Shown in pieces: positions 9,163 to 19,021 of a DNA stretch of 64,000 nucleotides (its first letter is position 1; every line of letters begins with the position of its first letter). The stretch comes from Gp13-AA77 sp035946575. GTDB lineage: Bacteria > Acidobacteriota > Terriglobia > UBA7540. A model generated the notes under the pieces. That model saw nothing but the letters and a program-made list of their open reading frames with translations, did no database searches and had not been told where the DNA came from. The stretch spans positions 1 to 64,000 of the forward strand of contig DASYZG010000073.1 in NCBI GenBank assembly GCA_035946575.1. The letters run 5' to 3'. The position numbers and the translations under genes are program-made.

Positions 9163-10133
9163 AAGACCCGGATCCCGGCCCCTTGTTTGCCGCGATGCGG
9201 CACCGCGAGGTAAAGGCGATTCAGTTCGGGAACGAATAGTGATGTGCGGGCGCCGGCGGCCGTCGGGATTCGGCCGGCAGAATCGTACTCGTCCGGAGAA
9301 CGTTGAGAGAAGACGCTGATGAACCCCTCACCTCCGGAGATGTAAACGCGCCTGTGCGCCGCGTCATAGAACACGTCGTCGGCGTCGCCCACGGAGTCGT
9401 AACTCACGATCTGTTTGCCCGAGTGCGAGTCCAGCACCACGAGTTGCGCCGGCCGACGCGTAACCACAAAAATGCGCTGCTCGGCCTCATCAAGCGCCAT
9501 GGGAAAGTTGGCCGAACTGTGGAGCGTCCAGGTGTCGATCACGGAGCGCTTAGCGCGGTCCACGACCGCGATGGTATGGTTGGCGTCCGGCAGGTTGACA
9601 AAAATCCTGGGCCCGGACTCCTCCAGCCGGAATGACTCCGGATGCGCTTTCAGCGGAATATCGGCGATTTTGGCGCCGGTCGCCGCGTCCAGCACGCCCA
9701 ATCCGCCGTCTCCATAGCCAACGTAGATCTGGTTCCGGGCGGCGTCGTAGCGAACGTTGTCGGCGTCGCTTGGGAAATGAACGGTAGTCACGAGCTTGAA
9801 CGAGGTACCGTCGAAAACCTTGCAAGTGCCATCATCCCCGTTCGCCACGAAGATTTTGTTCTGCTTGGGGACAAAGTAGACGCCCTGCGGCTCGCGCAGT
9901 CCGCTGATGCTTTTGACCCGCCTTCCCTGCCCGAGATCGAGCACTTCCAGGGTGTTGTTTCCCAGCGCCGAAACGAACAATCTCCGGCCGGCCACATCCA
10001 CTGCCATGTGATCGATGCGCCCTTCGACACCGGGCAGCGGGATCACCTGGACCTGTCGCAAGGCGTCCTGCCCGGTGGCAGATGATGCGAGCAACATGGA
10101 TCCTGTCACAAGAATCGCAAGAGTTCGGATCAT
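9147..10133 (-). CDS. Secreted YncE-like beta-propeller protein
   Basis: A 328-residue exported protein with signal peptide (ILVTGSMLLASSATGQ). The mature part is a seven-bladed YVTN/YncE-type propeller: VAGRRLFVSALGNNTLEVLDL, YFVPKQNKIFVANGDDG, RYDAARNQIYVGYGDGGLGVLD and FYDAAHRRVYISGGEGFISVF are blades of the pattern x-R-x-(I/V)-(F/Y)-V. Such proteins often act as periplasmic redox- or DNA-associated scaffolds, but the role here is unknown. The ATG at 10133 has GGAGGG upstream and leads directly into the signal peptide; an in-frame codon at 10184 would bury it. The 3' end overlaps the convergent isomerase-family gene by 16 bases. Confidence 0.88.
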   Translation of the reverse strand: MIRTLAILVTGSMLLASSATGQDALRQVQVIPLPGVEGRIDHMAVDVAGRRLFVSALGNNTLEVLDLGQGRRVKSISGLREPQGVYFVPKQNKIFVANGDDGTCKVFDGTSFKLVTTVHFPSDADNVRYDAARNQIYVGYGDGGLGVLDAATGAKIADIPLKAHPESFRLEESGPRIFVNLPDANHTIAVVDRAKRSVIDTWTLHSSANFPMALDEAEQRIFVVTRRPAQLVVLDSHSGKQIVSYDSVGDADDVFYDAAHRRVYISGGEGFISVFSQRSPDEYDSAGRIPTAAGARTSLFVPELNRLYLAVPHRGKQGAGIRVFQPRP

Positions 10134-10496
10134 CGTTGCTACCCTCCGGCAGACCGCCTTGGTCCCAAAAGCGCCTGTTTGCACGGTTATGCTCCGCAGC
10201 GTCTGCGACAGTCTAACCCGAAAAGAGGCATTCTGAGTGTCCGACAGGATAACTTATTGTAAACGGGGATAGAAATGAGGAATCCCCTTTGTCTCGATTT
10301 TCTCCATTTCCCCATCTTGCGAGGGCATGCTGGTATCATGAGCGGTTCTACATCGACATCCCAACGGTTCACCTTCACCGCTTGCGCCCGTTCGAACCGA
10401 ATGCGGGCAGGAGCCGCGAACCTCGGTAGCGGTGGCATTTCGAAGCGCAAATGACATCGGCACCCGAGTGTCAGTCTTGTTGAAAGGTTTCGCAGC
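10134..10496. other. Divergent intergenic region
   Basis: This 363-base stretch lies between the YncE-like gene (minus) and the cytochrome gene (plus). It should carry promoters for both, but I see no convincing hexamers, palindrome or small gene in it. Confidence 0.4.
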
Positions 10497-12203
10497 GTGC
10501 ATTACGATGGCCTTTTCATGCGAATGAAAACCAGGAGGCAGCCGGAGGGACTCAGGAGGCAGTCAGCAGGCGACCGCCAACTGGCTATCGCCGAGTGCCC
10601 GCTGTTTACTGTTTTGCTGGCGCTAATTATCCTGCCCGGCGCCGCCCACGCTGCCGACCTGCCCTGCGCCAAATGTCATCCCACTGAGACGGCCGGATTC
10701 CTGGCCACGCAGATGGGCCGATCGAGTGGACCCGCCGCCGACGCGTCTTCGGGCAAGTATTACCACGCGCTCTCGAAGACTGAATTCAACATCGACGTGA
10801 CCGGTGGCCCGGGCGCGCCCACCGGGCAAATGGTCCAGAGCATTGAACGCGACGGCATTCGCGGCAAGTACGACATCGCCTTCGCGATCGGATCGGGAAC
10901 GCACGCCTACGCTTATGTGATCGATATCGGCGGGCACCTGTTCGAGTCGCCCATCGGCTACTTTCCTGGCCGCGGCTGGGGGATGTCGCCGGGTTACGAG
11001 CAGCAGAAGGCGCCCGATTTCAACCGGCCCGTGACCGAAGACTGTCTCTTCTGCCACACCGGACGCGCGCGGCCGGTCGCCAGCACTTACAACACGTTTC
11101 AGGATCCGCCGCTCGAAGCGTACGGAATTACGTGCGACCGCTGTCACGGCCCCTCCGGGGCACACCTGAAGAATCCGGTGCCCGGCTCGATCATCAATCC
11201 GGCGAACCTGCCCGAGCGAGAGCGCGACAGCGTCTGCGAGCAATGCCACCTGGCGGGCGAAGAGCGGGTGCCGAATCCGGGCGGGCAGGTCGCCGATTTT
11301 CTTCCCGGCGAGAAACTGGAAGATGTTTATTCCGTCTACGTTAAGGCCGACTCGCTCGATCCCACGCGTCCCGGCGCCTTCAAGGTGGTCAGCCAGGCGC
11401 AGCAACTCGCGCTGAGCATGTGCGCGCGCAAGAGCCAGGGCAAGCTGTGGTGCGGCACCTGCCACGATCCTCATGTGCAACCGAAGGATCCCAAGGCTTA
11501 CTTCCGCGATCGGTGTCTTTCCTGCCACGGCCTGGCGCTGCTGAAGACGCATCCCAAGCCGGACCAGGATTGTGTCGGATGTCACATGCCGCGGAGACCC
11601 GTTACCGACGGCGCGCACACCGTCTTTACGGATCACCGGATTGCGAGGCGTCCGCCGGCTGGTTCATCTACGGCAGTGGCGGCGAAGGACTCCCGGGCGA
11701 ACCTGACCCTCGCCGCCTGGCATAGCCCGGCGGGCGCGCTCGCCCAGCGGAACCTGGGTTTGGCGGACGTCAAGGTGGGCGATCGCCTCGAGAACTTTCC
11801 GCTCGTTAATCAGGGTTTCGAACTGCTGATGCAGTGCTGGTCCGACTTCGCCAACGATCCCGCACTGTTGAACGGTCTCGGCACCGCCGTACTGGACTCA
11901 AGTCACGGCAAGGAAGCCGCGGCGGCCTTCGAGCAGGCGATTCAAATCGAACCTCAGTCCGCAGTCGATCAATTGCACGCCGGGCTGGCCTGGAAGGCGG
12001 CGCAGGACGATCAGAAGGCGATCGCGTATTTCGAGAAGGCGATCGCGCTCGATCCGCTGCTCGAGCAGGCTTACCAGGAGCTGGCTGCAATTTATGAGTC
12101 GGAGAACGAAACCGCGAAGCTGCAAGAGATTTACGAGCGATACCAGAAGGCCTTCCCGCAAAGCATCAGCGCGCAGGAGGATCTTCGCAAGGCTGCGAGG
12201 TAA
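10497..12203 (+). CDS. Seven-haem cytochrome c with C-terminal TPRs
   Basis: An exported multihaem cytochrome of up to 568 residues. After a basic N-terminus and signal peptide (TVLLALIILPGAAHA), seven CxxCH haem-attachment motifs appear in order: CAKCH, CLFCH, CDRCH, CEQCH, CGTCH, CLSCH and CVGCH. The last lies near residue 364. From about residue 440 three TPRs follow (ALLNGLGTAVLDSSHGKEAA, SAVDQLHAGLAWKAAQDDQK, PLLEQAYQELAAIYESE). It probably moves electrons in the periplasm within a larger complex, the TPRs docking a partner. I keep the GTG at 10497, which has AAAGG upstream; ATG codons at 10518 and 10524 are alternatives. The next gene starts at the base after its stop. Confidence 0.88.
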   Translation: MHYDGLFMRMKTRRQPEGLRRQSAGDRQLAIAECPLFTVLLALIILPGAAHAADLPCAKCHPTETAGFLATQMGRSSGPAADASSGKYYHALSKTEFNIDVTGGPGAPTGQMVQSIERDGIRGKYDIAFAIGSGTHAYAYVIDIGGHLFESPIGYFPGRGWGMSPGYEQQKAPDFNRPVTEDCLFCHTGRARPVASTYNTFQDPPLEAYGITCDRCHGPSGAHLKNPVPGSIINPANLPERERDSVCEQCHLAGEERVPNPGGQVADFLPGEKLEDVYSVYVKADSLDPTRPGAFKVVSQAQQLALSMCARKSQGKLWCGTCHDPHVQPKDPKAYFRDRCLSCHGLALLKTHPKPDQDCVGCHMPRRPVTDGAHTVFTDHRIARRPPAGSSTAVAAKDSRANLTLAAWHSPAGALAQRNLGLADVKVGDRLENFPLVNQGFELLMQCWSDFANDPALLNGLGTAVLDSSHGKEAAAAFEQAIQIEPQSAVDQLHAGLAWKAAQDDQKAIAYFEKAIALDPLLEQAYQELAAIYESENETAKLQEIYERYQKAFPQSISAQEDLRKAAR

Positions 12204-12641
12204 ATGGAGGCCTCGAACAGGATGCTGCAAAATCCGATACCTATCCGCCCGATCGTCCCGTTGCTCGGCGGCTGGTTCCTTGTCCTGGCTCTGTTCGCAT
12301 CGGGTACAAGTGCGACCTGCCAGCCTCGTCCCCGGTGGGGCGCCGATCCGGCCACAAGCCAAGCCGGCACGCGACCCGGCTTCCCGCCGCAGCCGCAATC
12401 ACAGCCACCTTCCCTGCAGCCGGAGAATCCTTCGCCACTGACGCCCAAACAACAGCGCGCGGTACTCAAGGCAAATTACGCCAAGATGAAGCAGGAAGCG
12501 GGCGAACTTGCGATGCTGGCCAAGTCTTTGCAGGATGAGCTGAACAAATCCAACGAGAACGTGCTCTCACTGGACGTGGTGGACAAAGCGGACAAGATCG
12601 AGAAACTGGCGAAGAAGATCAAAAGCGCGGCGATCCAATGA
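12204..12641 (+). CDS. Small exported Pro-rich/coiled-coil hypothetical protein
   Basis: A 145-residue protein of unknown function. It has a hydrophobic export signal (VPLLGGWFLVLALFASGTSATC, about residues 18-39, possibly a lipoprotein-like Cys at 39). A proline/glutamine-rich linker follows (about 50-80), then a charged helical coiled-coil segment (KANYAKMKQEAGELAMLAK to the end). The ATG follows the cytochrome stop directly (TAA-ATG), so the pair is translationally coupled. It may be a structural partner of the seven-haem cytochrome; that is inference from adjacency only. Confidence 0.75.
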   Translation: MEASNRMLQNPIPIRPIVPLLGGWFLVLALFASGTSATCQPRPRWGADPATSQAGTRPGFPPQPQSQPPSLQPENPSPLTPKQQRAVLKANYAKMKQEAGELAMLAKSLQDELNKSNENVLSLDVVDKADKIEKLAKKIKSAAIQ

Positions 12642-12889
12642 AGCCGAATCGCGCCGGGCAATCTCGGACAGCGCCCTCGCGGTGATCAGACCGTTGCAGG
12701 CTCTGACCGAAGCCGCAGAGGCCGCACGGCACGAGGGGGGGAGGGTGCTTGCGGCCACCCTGGCATCGGACCAGCATCGGCCGATCTCCCGATCGAAGAC
12801 GCTGTCCGAGATTGCTCGACTCTGGCGGAAACCTTATTCCTGCCGCCAGCTCACAAATTCAATAATGCCGCCTGCGGCGCCAGTCTGAC

Positions 12890-14236
12890 TTAGCGCAACG
12901 AACCTATCTGGTATTGGAGCGCCGCGTTCTGGATCTGGTAATCGTATCTCGCATTCACGTCCTGAATTTCGGCCTCGGTCTCACTAAGCTGAGCCTGATT
13001 CAATTCGACGATCGAGCTCAGGCCGAGATTGTAACGGCCCTGCGCCAACGCCAGCGCCAGCTTGGCCTGATTCATCAGCTGATCCGACACGCCGATCTGC
13101 TGATAGGCGGTGGTCGAGTCCGCCCAGGCGTCCCGCACATCGCGCGCGATGCGTTCCTGCTCGTTGCGCAGGTCCTCGTCGGCCGCGCGCGCTTTCAGCA
13201 TGGCGGAAGCGCGGCGCGCGGCAAACAGATGACCGTTGAAGATCGGAATGTCAACGTTGATCGCCGCCCCCTCGTAGTGGTCCGGAATCGCGCGCGGCAG
13301 CGTTATCTGGTCAATTTCCGGGATAAAGCCGGCCACGCCCATGCCCTCGACCGTGGGGAATGAGAGGTCGCGCTCCGCTTTCTGGAACTTGTAAGCAGCC
13401 TGGCGATCGAATCCCAGCGCAATCAACTCAGGCCGGTCCGCCATGGCTTCGGCTACAAGCGGATCGGATGTGAGCGGCGGCGCCGGCGGCGGCGGTTCCT
13501 CCTGCAAGGCGTACGTTTGCGGTGTATCGGACCCGAGGGCGCGATTAAGCTGGGCGAAGGCCTTGCTGATGTTGTTCTGCGTGGTGATCAGCAGGAGCCT
13601 GGCCTGGGCGAGATTCACCTGGGCGAAGCTGAGATCGAGGTCAGATTTCAGCTTGTTCTTTACGAGCGCGCTGACCTGATCGGCCACCACCTGACGCTCA
13701 TTGACGGTCTGCTGCGCCACTTTCAGAAGCTCCTGGGCGCGAAGTACTTCAAAGAACGCCTGATCGACGGCTAACAAGACGTCATAGCGCGTGGCCTGCG
13801 CATTCTGCTGCGCGGCTTTCGAGCGCAGCCGCGAACTGGCCACCAGGTTCGGCGTGCGTCCGGAGTCGGTGATGAGCTGATCGACGGTGATTCCCTGCCC
13901 GAAGCGATTGAACAGACGCGAATCCGTCAGAAAACCCGCGCCAATGCGCGTATTGTTGTCGGCCACCGAGCCGGTCACGCTTCCGAACACGGTCGGGTAA
14001 TAGGCCGAAAGCTGCTCTCGCACGGCTTCGTTGCCGGCCTGGGCCTGGTACTGGGCCGCCAGGACCTGCGGATGATTCTTCAGTGCGAGGGCCTCGGCCT
14101 GCTTCAGCGTCAAGAGCGAAGCCGTTGGCGTTGGCAGCGTCTGCTGAGGGGGCGGAGGAGACTTGGGTGGCCGGCTGGCGGCGCGGGCGGACGAGACCAG
14201 CAGCGCTGACGTTGCGAAGATCAACAATTTCCTCAT
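12890..14236 (-). CDS. TolC-family outer-membrane efflux protein
   Basis: A 448-residue outer-membrane channel subunit with signal peptide (LLIFATSALLVSSARA). LTLKQAEALALKNHPQVLAA (about residues 45-64) is the conserved TolC start. Two long helical repeats follow with GITVDQLITDSGRT in the first half and AAINVDIPIFNGHLFAARRA in the second, and the helical hairpin ARFNLG-like motif appears as ARGRYNLGLSSIVELNQAQ. It closes the efflux operon headed by the adaptor at 18801, 132 bases after the pump gene. The ATG at 14236 has AGGAAGGA upstream, which rules out the longer frame to 14329. Confidence 0.93.
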   Translation of the reverse strand: MRKLLIFATSALLVSSARAASRPPKSPPPPQQTLPTPTASLLTLKQAEALALKNHPQVLAAQYQAQAGNEAVREQLSAYYPTVFGSVTGSVADNNTRIGAGFLTDSRLFNRFGQGITVDQLITDSGRTPNLVASSRLRSKAAQQNAQATRYDVLLAVDQAFFEVLRAQELLKVAQQTVNERQVVADQVSALVKNKLKSDLDLSFAQVNLAQARLLLITTQNNISKAFAQLNRALGSDTPQTYALQEEPPPPAPPLTSDPLVAEAMADRPELIALGFDRQAAYKFQKAERDLSFPTVEGMGVAGFIPEIDQITLPRAIPDHYEGAAINVDIPIFNGHLFAARRASAMLKARAADEDLRNEQERIARDVRDAWADSTTAYQQIGVSDQLMNQAKLALALAQGRYNLGLSSIVELNQAQLSETEAEIQDVNARYDYQIQNAALQYQIGSLR

Positions 14237-14368
14237 GAATCCGAGTCCTTCCTGGTTATGAAGAGTACCATTCCCCTCCGGCATACGGCTGGTACTCGGA
14301 AGAGTCCAACCACACCGTCTCATGGACAACTTACTTCGCTTGCCCCGTGCTCAACGCCAGCCACTGAA

Positions 14369-17300
14369 TCAAGGCTCGGGCGCCGCAGGTGCTGGGGTGG
14401 AAGCTCTCTTGCCATAAATGCACAAATACGCAGCCGGAACGATGAATACCGTAAGCGCCACGGAAACGATGAGCCCGCCGATGATAGTGCGGCCGAGCGA
14501 CGCGTAAGCTTCGCTCCCTGTCTCGAGTTTCAAGGCCATGGGAATGAGTCCGAAAATCGTGGCAAGCGAAGTCATCAGAATAGGCCGCAAACGGATCCGG
14601 CAGGAGTTTACTACGGCGTCGCGTACTGACATCTCCGCCTCCAGATGATGGGCAAATTCCACGATCAGAATACTATTCGAGCTCACCATGCCCACCATCA
14701 TCACAAGCCCCATGAGCGACATCACGTTAAGCGTCGTTCCCGTCAGCCAAAGGATGATCAGAACTCCGGTAATGCCAGTGGGGACAGCCAACAGAATCAG
14801 GACCGGATCCAAGAAGGAGCGGAACTGCGCCACCAAGACGAGATAGAGCAGAGCCAGCGCCAGAATCAGGCCGAAGCCGAAGCTGCTGAACGAGCGGCGC
14901 ATGCCTTCGACCATCCCGCGCATTTCGAGTTCCACGCCAGAGGGAAGATGTGTTCCGGTCATGACCCGGTTGATCTCGCTGGCGACACGGCCCAGGTCCT
15001 CGGAAGTAGGGGTCACGTAGAGATCAACGATGCGCTGAATCTGATAATGATCTACTTCGCTGGGCGCCCTGAGGTGGGAAACCTTGGCCACCTCGTCAAG
15101 AAACGCCGGTTCCTTGGAAGCCGGTGCGCGCAGCGGAATCCCCTTCAGTGAGAAGACGCTGTTGATATCGCGCTCCGGATACTGAACGGTAAGGAAGTAA
15201 TCGTTGCCGGTGTGTGGATCGATCCAGTAACTCGGTGCGATCATCTGATCAGACGTGAGCGCGGTGATGACGTTATCCACGACCTCCTTCTGGGTAAGGC
15301 CCAATTCTCCCGCCCGGACGCGGTCGACTTGCAATCTCAAGGCCGGGTAATCGATATCCTGCGGAATATAGACCTGGCTTACGTCCGGCAAACCGCGGAC
15401 CTCGTTGGCCAGATCGGTGGCGATACGATAGGTGGATTGGAGGTTCTGGCCGGTCACTTGTAAGTCGATGGGTGCGGGCAGGCCCTGGTTCAAGACGGCA
15501 TCCTGCAGGCCGCCTGACTGCACGAAGGCGCTCACCTCCGGCAGGTCCGCCGCGATGCGCTTCCGGACGCCGTCCATATAGGTGTAGCTGTCGATTCGAT
15601 GATCGTCAGTCAGGGCCACCTGGACCGTAGCCGTGTGCGGTCCAGAGTTTGTGGTATAGATCGATGAAAACCCGGGGATGACTCCGATGTTGGAGACGAT
15701 CAGTTTTAAATCGTGCGGCTGCACAACCTGACGGACGATACCTTCCACCTTCGCCACCAGACGGTCTGTTTCCTCAATGCGCGTTCCTGTCGGCGCCTTG
15801 ACGTTGATCACAAACTGGCCGGCGTCGCTGCGCGGGAAGAAGGCCTCGCCCAGCAGCGGGAGAATGAAAAGACTGCCGACGAAGATTCCGAGAATCACGA
15901 CGACCACGAACCCGGGTCGAAGCAAAGACCGATCGACCGTCTTCTCGTACCAGTCGAGCATCTGCCTGAACCGATGATTGAAGGCTTCATTGAATCGGGC
16001 GCCCCGGGAGGGCCGCTCCTGCCCTTCTACCGCTGAACTCGTTTCGGCGCCCAACTCAGGCTGCGTACTGTGCCGGACGCCTTTGATGAGCTTTGCGCAA
16101 AACAGCGGCACGACGGTGAGGGCGATAAAGTACGAGGCGAACAAGGCCAACACGACGGCCAGAGCCAGAGCCGAGAAAAGGAATTTGCTCACGCCATAGA
16201 GGAACGTGACCGGGAAAAAGACCACGGCGCTGGCGATGGTGGCCGCCAGCACCGCCATACTCACTTCCTGGCCGCCTTTCTCGGCCGCCACCTCCGGCGT
16301 TTCGCCGAGTTCCATGTGGCGGAAGATATTCTCCAGGACAATCACCGAGTTATCGATGAGGCGAGAAAAGACGATCGCCAGGCCTGCCAGAACCATGCTG
16401 TTGATCGTGCTGCCTCCGAAGTACAGCGCGATGACAGCCGCAAGGGCGGAGAGCGGAATTGAAAGGAAGACGGCAGCGGTTCCGCGCAGGCTGCCCAGGA
16501 ACAAAAGGACCATCAGTCCGGTCAGCAGGAGACCGGTGGCGCCTTCGTGAATCAGCGTGGCAATGGCCCTCTTCACGTATGCTGACTGGTCAAATACGAT
16601 GCTAGCCACGAGGCGCTTGGGCACGCCAAACAGGTGTGATGCGACCTTCTTGACGTTGTCGACCACCGCAATGGTATTGGTATCCCCTCCCTGCTTCATG
16701 ATGGGGAGATAGACGGATTTTTGGCCGTTTACCCGTACGATGTTGGTCTGAATTGTCTGAGCATCGCGTGCGTTCCCGACGTCTCCCACGGTGACATAGG
16801 AATTACCGACGGTTTTGAGCGGGACGTTGTTGATGTCTGCCACGTCTTCGATCTGGCTATTCGTGTAAATGTTGTAATCGAAGGGGCCGATCTTGGCATC
16901 GCCGGCCGGCAGGATGAGGTTCGCCTGGTTCACGGCCCGGACGACGTCCATCACGCTGAGGCCGTGCGATTGCAGCTTCAGGGGATCGACGTATACCATG
17001 ACCTGCCGGTATTTCCCGCCAAAAGGCGGCGGAACCGAAGCTCCGGGCGCCGTAGCGATCTGGTTCCGGACCTCGAATTGGCCGAGATCACGGAGCTGGG
17101 TCTCGCTCAGACCCTGACCTTGCAGAGTGATCAGACAGACGGGCAGACTGGAAGCGTCGAACTTCATCACCACGGGCGGAAGCGTCCCGGGCGGCAGCCG
17201 GCGGAGGTCGGCCATGGCGAGATTTGAGATCTCATCCACATCGGCGTCGGCGCTAGTCCCCGGCTGGAAGTAGATCTTGATGATGCTGGCGCCGGGCAGC

Positions 17301-17545
17301 GAGCGCGATTCCATGTGATCAATGCCGGCGCCCAGGGTAAAGAATCGCTCGAATCGGCCTGTGATCTCGGTCTCGATGTCCTCGGGCGGCATGCCGTTGT
17401 AGAAGGTCGCGACCACGACTTCCGGAATATTGATCGGCGGAAACAGGTCCACGGGCATGCGTAGGAGGCTGGTAAGACCGATCACGACCACGAAGAGGGA
17501 CAAAACAACGATAAAATAAGGATTGCGAATGGAAAAGCGCGACAC
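14369..17545 (-). CDS. RND efflux pump inner-membrane subunit (HAE1/AcrB type)
   Basis: A 1058-residue RND transporter of usual family length. The first helix (FIVVLSLFVVVIGLTSLLRMPVD), then the porter domain, then helices 2-6 with GLAIVFSRLIDNSVIVLENI (family usually DD at this place) and the second half with PTGITGVLIILWLTGTTLNVMSLMG are all present. It exports drugs or lipophilic compounds using the proton gradient. In the helix-4 motif, where typical pumps read VDDAIVVVEN, this protein reads SRLIDNSVIVLEN, so one aspartate of the usual pair is replaced. The start is GTG in a TAGTG overlap with the adaptor stop. Confidence 0.94.
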   Translation of the reverse strand: MSRFSIRNPYFIVVLSLFVVVIGLTSLLRMPVDLFPPINIPEVVVATFYNGMPPEDIETEITGRFERFFTLGAGIDHMESRSLPGASIIKIYFQPGTSADADVDEISNLAMADLRRLPPGTLPPVVMKFDASSLPVCLITLQGQGLSETQLRDLGQFEVRNQIATAPGASVPPPFGGKYRQVMVYVDPLKLQSHGLSVMDVVRAVNQANLILPAGDAKIGPFDYNIYTNSQIEDVADINNVPLKTVGNSYVTVGDVGNARDAQTIQTNIVRVNGQKSVYLPIMKQGGDTNTIAVVDNVKKVASHLFGVPKRLVASIVFDQSAYVKRAIATLIHEGATGLLLTGLMVLLFLGSLRGTAAVFLSIPLSALAAVIALYFGGSTINSMVLAGLAIVFSRLIDNSVIVLENIFRHMELGETPEVAAEKGGQEVSMAVLAATIASAVVFFPVTFLYGVSKFLFSALALAVVLALFASYFIALTVVPLFCAKLIKGVRHSTQPELGAETSSAVEGQERPSRGARFNEAFNHRFRQMLDWYEKTVDRSLLRPGFVVVVILGIFVGSLFILPLLGEAFFPRSDAGQFVINVKAPTGTRIEETDRLVAKVEGIVRQVVQPHDLKLIVSNIGVIPGFSSIYTTNSGPHTATVQVALTDDHRIDSYTYMDGVRKRIAADLPEVSAFVQSGGLQDAVLNQGLPAPIDLQVTGQNLQSTYRIATDLANEVRGLPDVSQVYIPQDIDYPALRLQVDRVRAGELGLTQKEVVDNVITALTSDQMIAPSYWIDPHTGNDYFLTVQYPERDINSVFSLKGIPLRAPASKEPAFLDEVAKVSHLRAPSEVDHYQIQRIVDLYVTPTSEDLGRVASEINRVMTGTHLPSGVELEMRGMVEGMRRSFSSFGFGLILALALLYLVLVAQFRSFLDPVLILLAVPTGITGVLIILWLTGTTLNVMSLMGLVMMVGMVSSNSILIVEFAHHLEAEMSVRDAVVNSCRIRLRPILMTSLATIFGLIPMALKLETGSEAYASLGRTIIGGLIVSVALTVFIVPAAYLCIYGKRASTPAPAAPEP

Positions 17546-18801
17546 TAGCTGGCTCCCTCCAATTCCGACAACTCGATCAGCTTCGGCCTGACGATCTCGC
17601 CTGACCGTAGCTGACTAGTGTTCCCCACGACCACCTGATCGCCCTCGGCCAGTCCGGAGAGAATCTGGATCCGGCTGCGCGTCTCGAGCCCGAGCGCTAC
17701 CGGCTGGAGTTCAATCTGGTTGTTCTGGTTCACGCGATATACAAAAGCCTTGTTCCCCTCGCGCGTGATCGCCTGCACAGGAACGCTCAACGCACTCTTA
17801 TCTTGCGCCACAGGCAATTCCACATAGGCGTACATGCCCGGCACGATTACGTAATTCGGGTTTGGCACCTCCACTTCGGTGTGCATGGTGCGCGTTTCCA
17901 GATCAATCTGATCTGAGGTCAGGGTCACCTTGCCCTGAAATCTCTTGTGAAGCGCGGAGACCCGCACTTCGACCGGCTCCCCGATGCGAATATCCGGCAC
18001 CACGGTCTCGGGTACCGGAATCACCAGGCGCAGGAGGTCGTTCTGGGAGAGGCGGCACAAAGCGAGGCCGTTTTCGCTGCTCGACGTGCCGGCCGGAAGC
18101 AGAGCACCCGTGTAGGCATCCAGCTCCGTCACCACGCCGTCAAACGGAGCCGTGATGCGCGCATAGGAGAAGAGAGCCTGATCCTTCTGGAGCGTGGCCT
18201 TTGACGCCGCCAGCTCCTCATCGGCGGCGGCGACCGCATCGAGGCTGGCAGAGACCTGGGCGTTTGACTGCTCGTCCTTGCCGAGTGCCACATCGACTTC
18301 CTCCTGGGCAACCAGGCCGGGATTCGTCTTCTGGACCCCACTAAGACGGGTGTAAGTCAGATGAGCGACCTGATAAGCCGCCTTGTCCCGCGCCAGTTCT
18401 TCCTTCGCCCGTTCCAGGTCCTGCTCGCTTCTCTGTTCCGCCGCCTTGTCATGGTCGATTTGCTCCACGAGCTCCGGAATTTCGAGAACTGCCATCAATT
18501 GCCCAGTCCTGACATGCGTTCCCCAATCGATGTCGAGCTGCTTCACGTACCCGGATTCCTTGGCGTGGATATCGATCTCTTGGTACGGCCGGAACTCCGA
18601 AGCAACCTCGATTTCATTGGCCAGGTTCTGGCGGCTGACCTTGACCACGGGCGCGATGGGCGCGCTGGCGGCAGCATCCGGCGCGCTGTCTGCCGGCCGC
18701 GAACACGAAGGAATCAAAAAGCCAATCGAGGCGATCAAGATCAGAGCTCCTCCTCGCATTGCTGTTTTGCGGGGCGGGACGCTCAAGCGGCGTATTCTCA
18801 T
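17545..18801 (-). CDS. RND efflux periplasmic adaptor (lipoprotein-like)
   Basis: A 418-residue membrane-fusion protein. The N-terminal hydrophobic stretch ends in FLIPSCSRP, a plausible lipobox with acylated Cys. The barrel-sandwich halves are IDIHAKESGYVKQLDIDWGTHVRTGQLMA and ITAPFDGVVTELDAYTGALLPAG, split by a long coiled coil (about residues 105-205). It links the RND pump to TolC. The reading frame extends by a TTG to 18831, but the ATG at 18801 has AAGGAAAAG before it. Its stop overlaps the pump's GTG by one base, making a clear three-gene operon. Confidence 0.92.
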   Translation of the reverse strand: MRIRRLSVPPRKTAMRGGALILIASIGFLIPSCSRPADSAPDAAASAPIAPVVKVSRQNLANEIEVASEFRPYQEIDIHAKESGYVKQLDIDWGTHVRTGQLMAVLEIPELVEQIDHDKAAEQRSEQDLERAKEELARDKAAYQVAHLTYTRLSGVQKTNPGLVAQEEVDVALGKDEQSNAQVSASLDAVAAADEELAASKATLQKDQALFSYARITAPFDGVVTELDAYTGALLPAGTSSSENGLALCRLSQNDLLRLVIPVPETVVPDIRIGEPVEVRVSALHKRFQGKVTLTSDQIDLETRTMHTEVEVPNPNYVIVPGMYAYVELPVAQDKSALSVPVQAITREGNKAFVYRVNQNNQIELQPVALGLETRSRIQILSGLAEGDQVVVGNTSQLRSGEIVRPKLIELSELEGAS

Positions 18802-19021
18802 TCTTTTCCTTTGCACTGCTACCCCCCTCAATACCGGACCATTCCTCGCGTTGAGACGCGATTTGAGATTTAAAGCGACCTGAGTAGCTAAGCCACCTTG
18901 TGGCCGGCCTGGTGCGAGTCATAAGCCGCGACGCGGCGTACGGCCGTCGGCGAACTCACGGCCCCAAGCAAGTCTTACGCGCGGCCCCGGTATTGGCGGT
19001 CTACGGCCACTCAGGCGTCAC

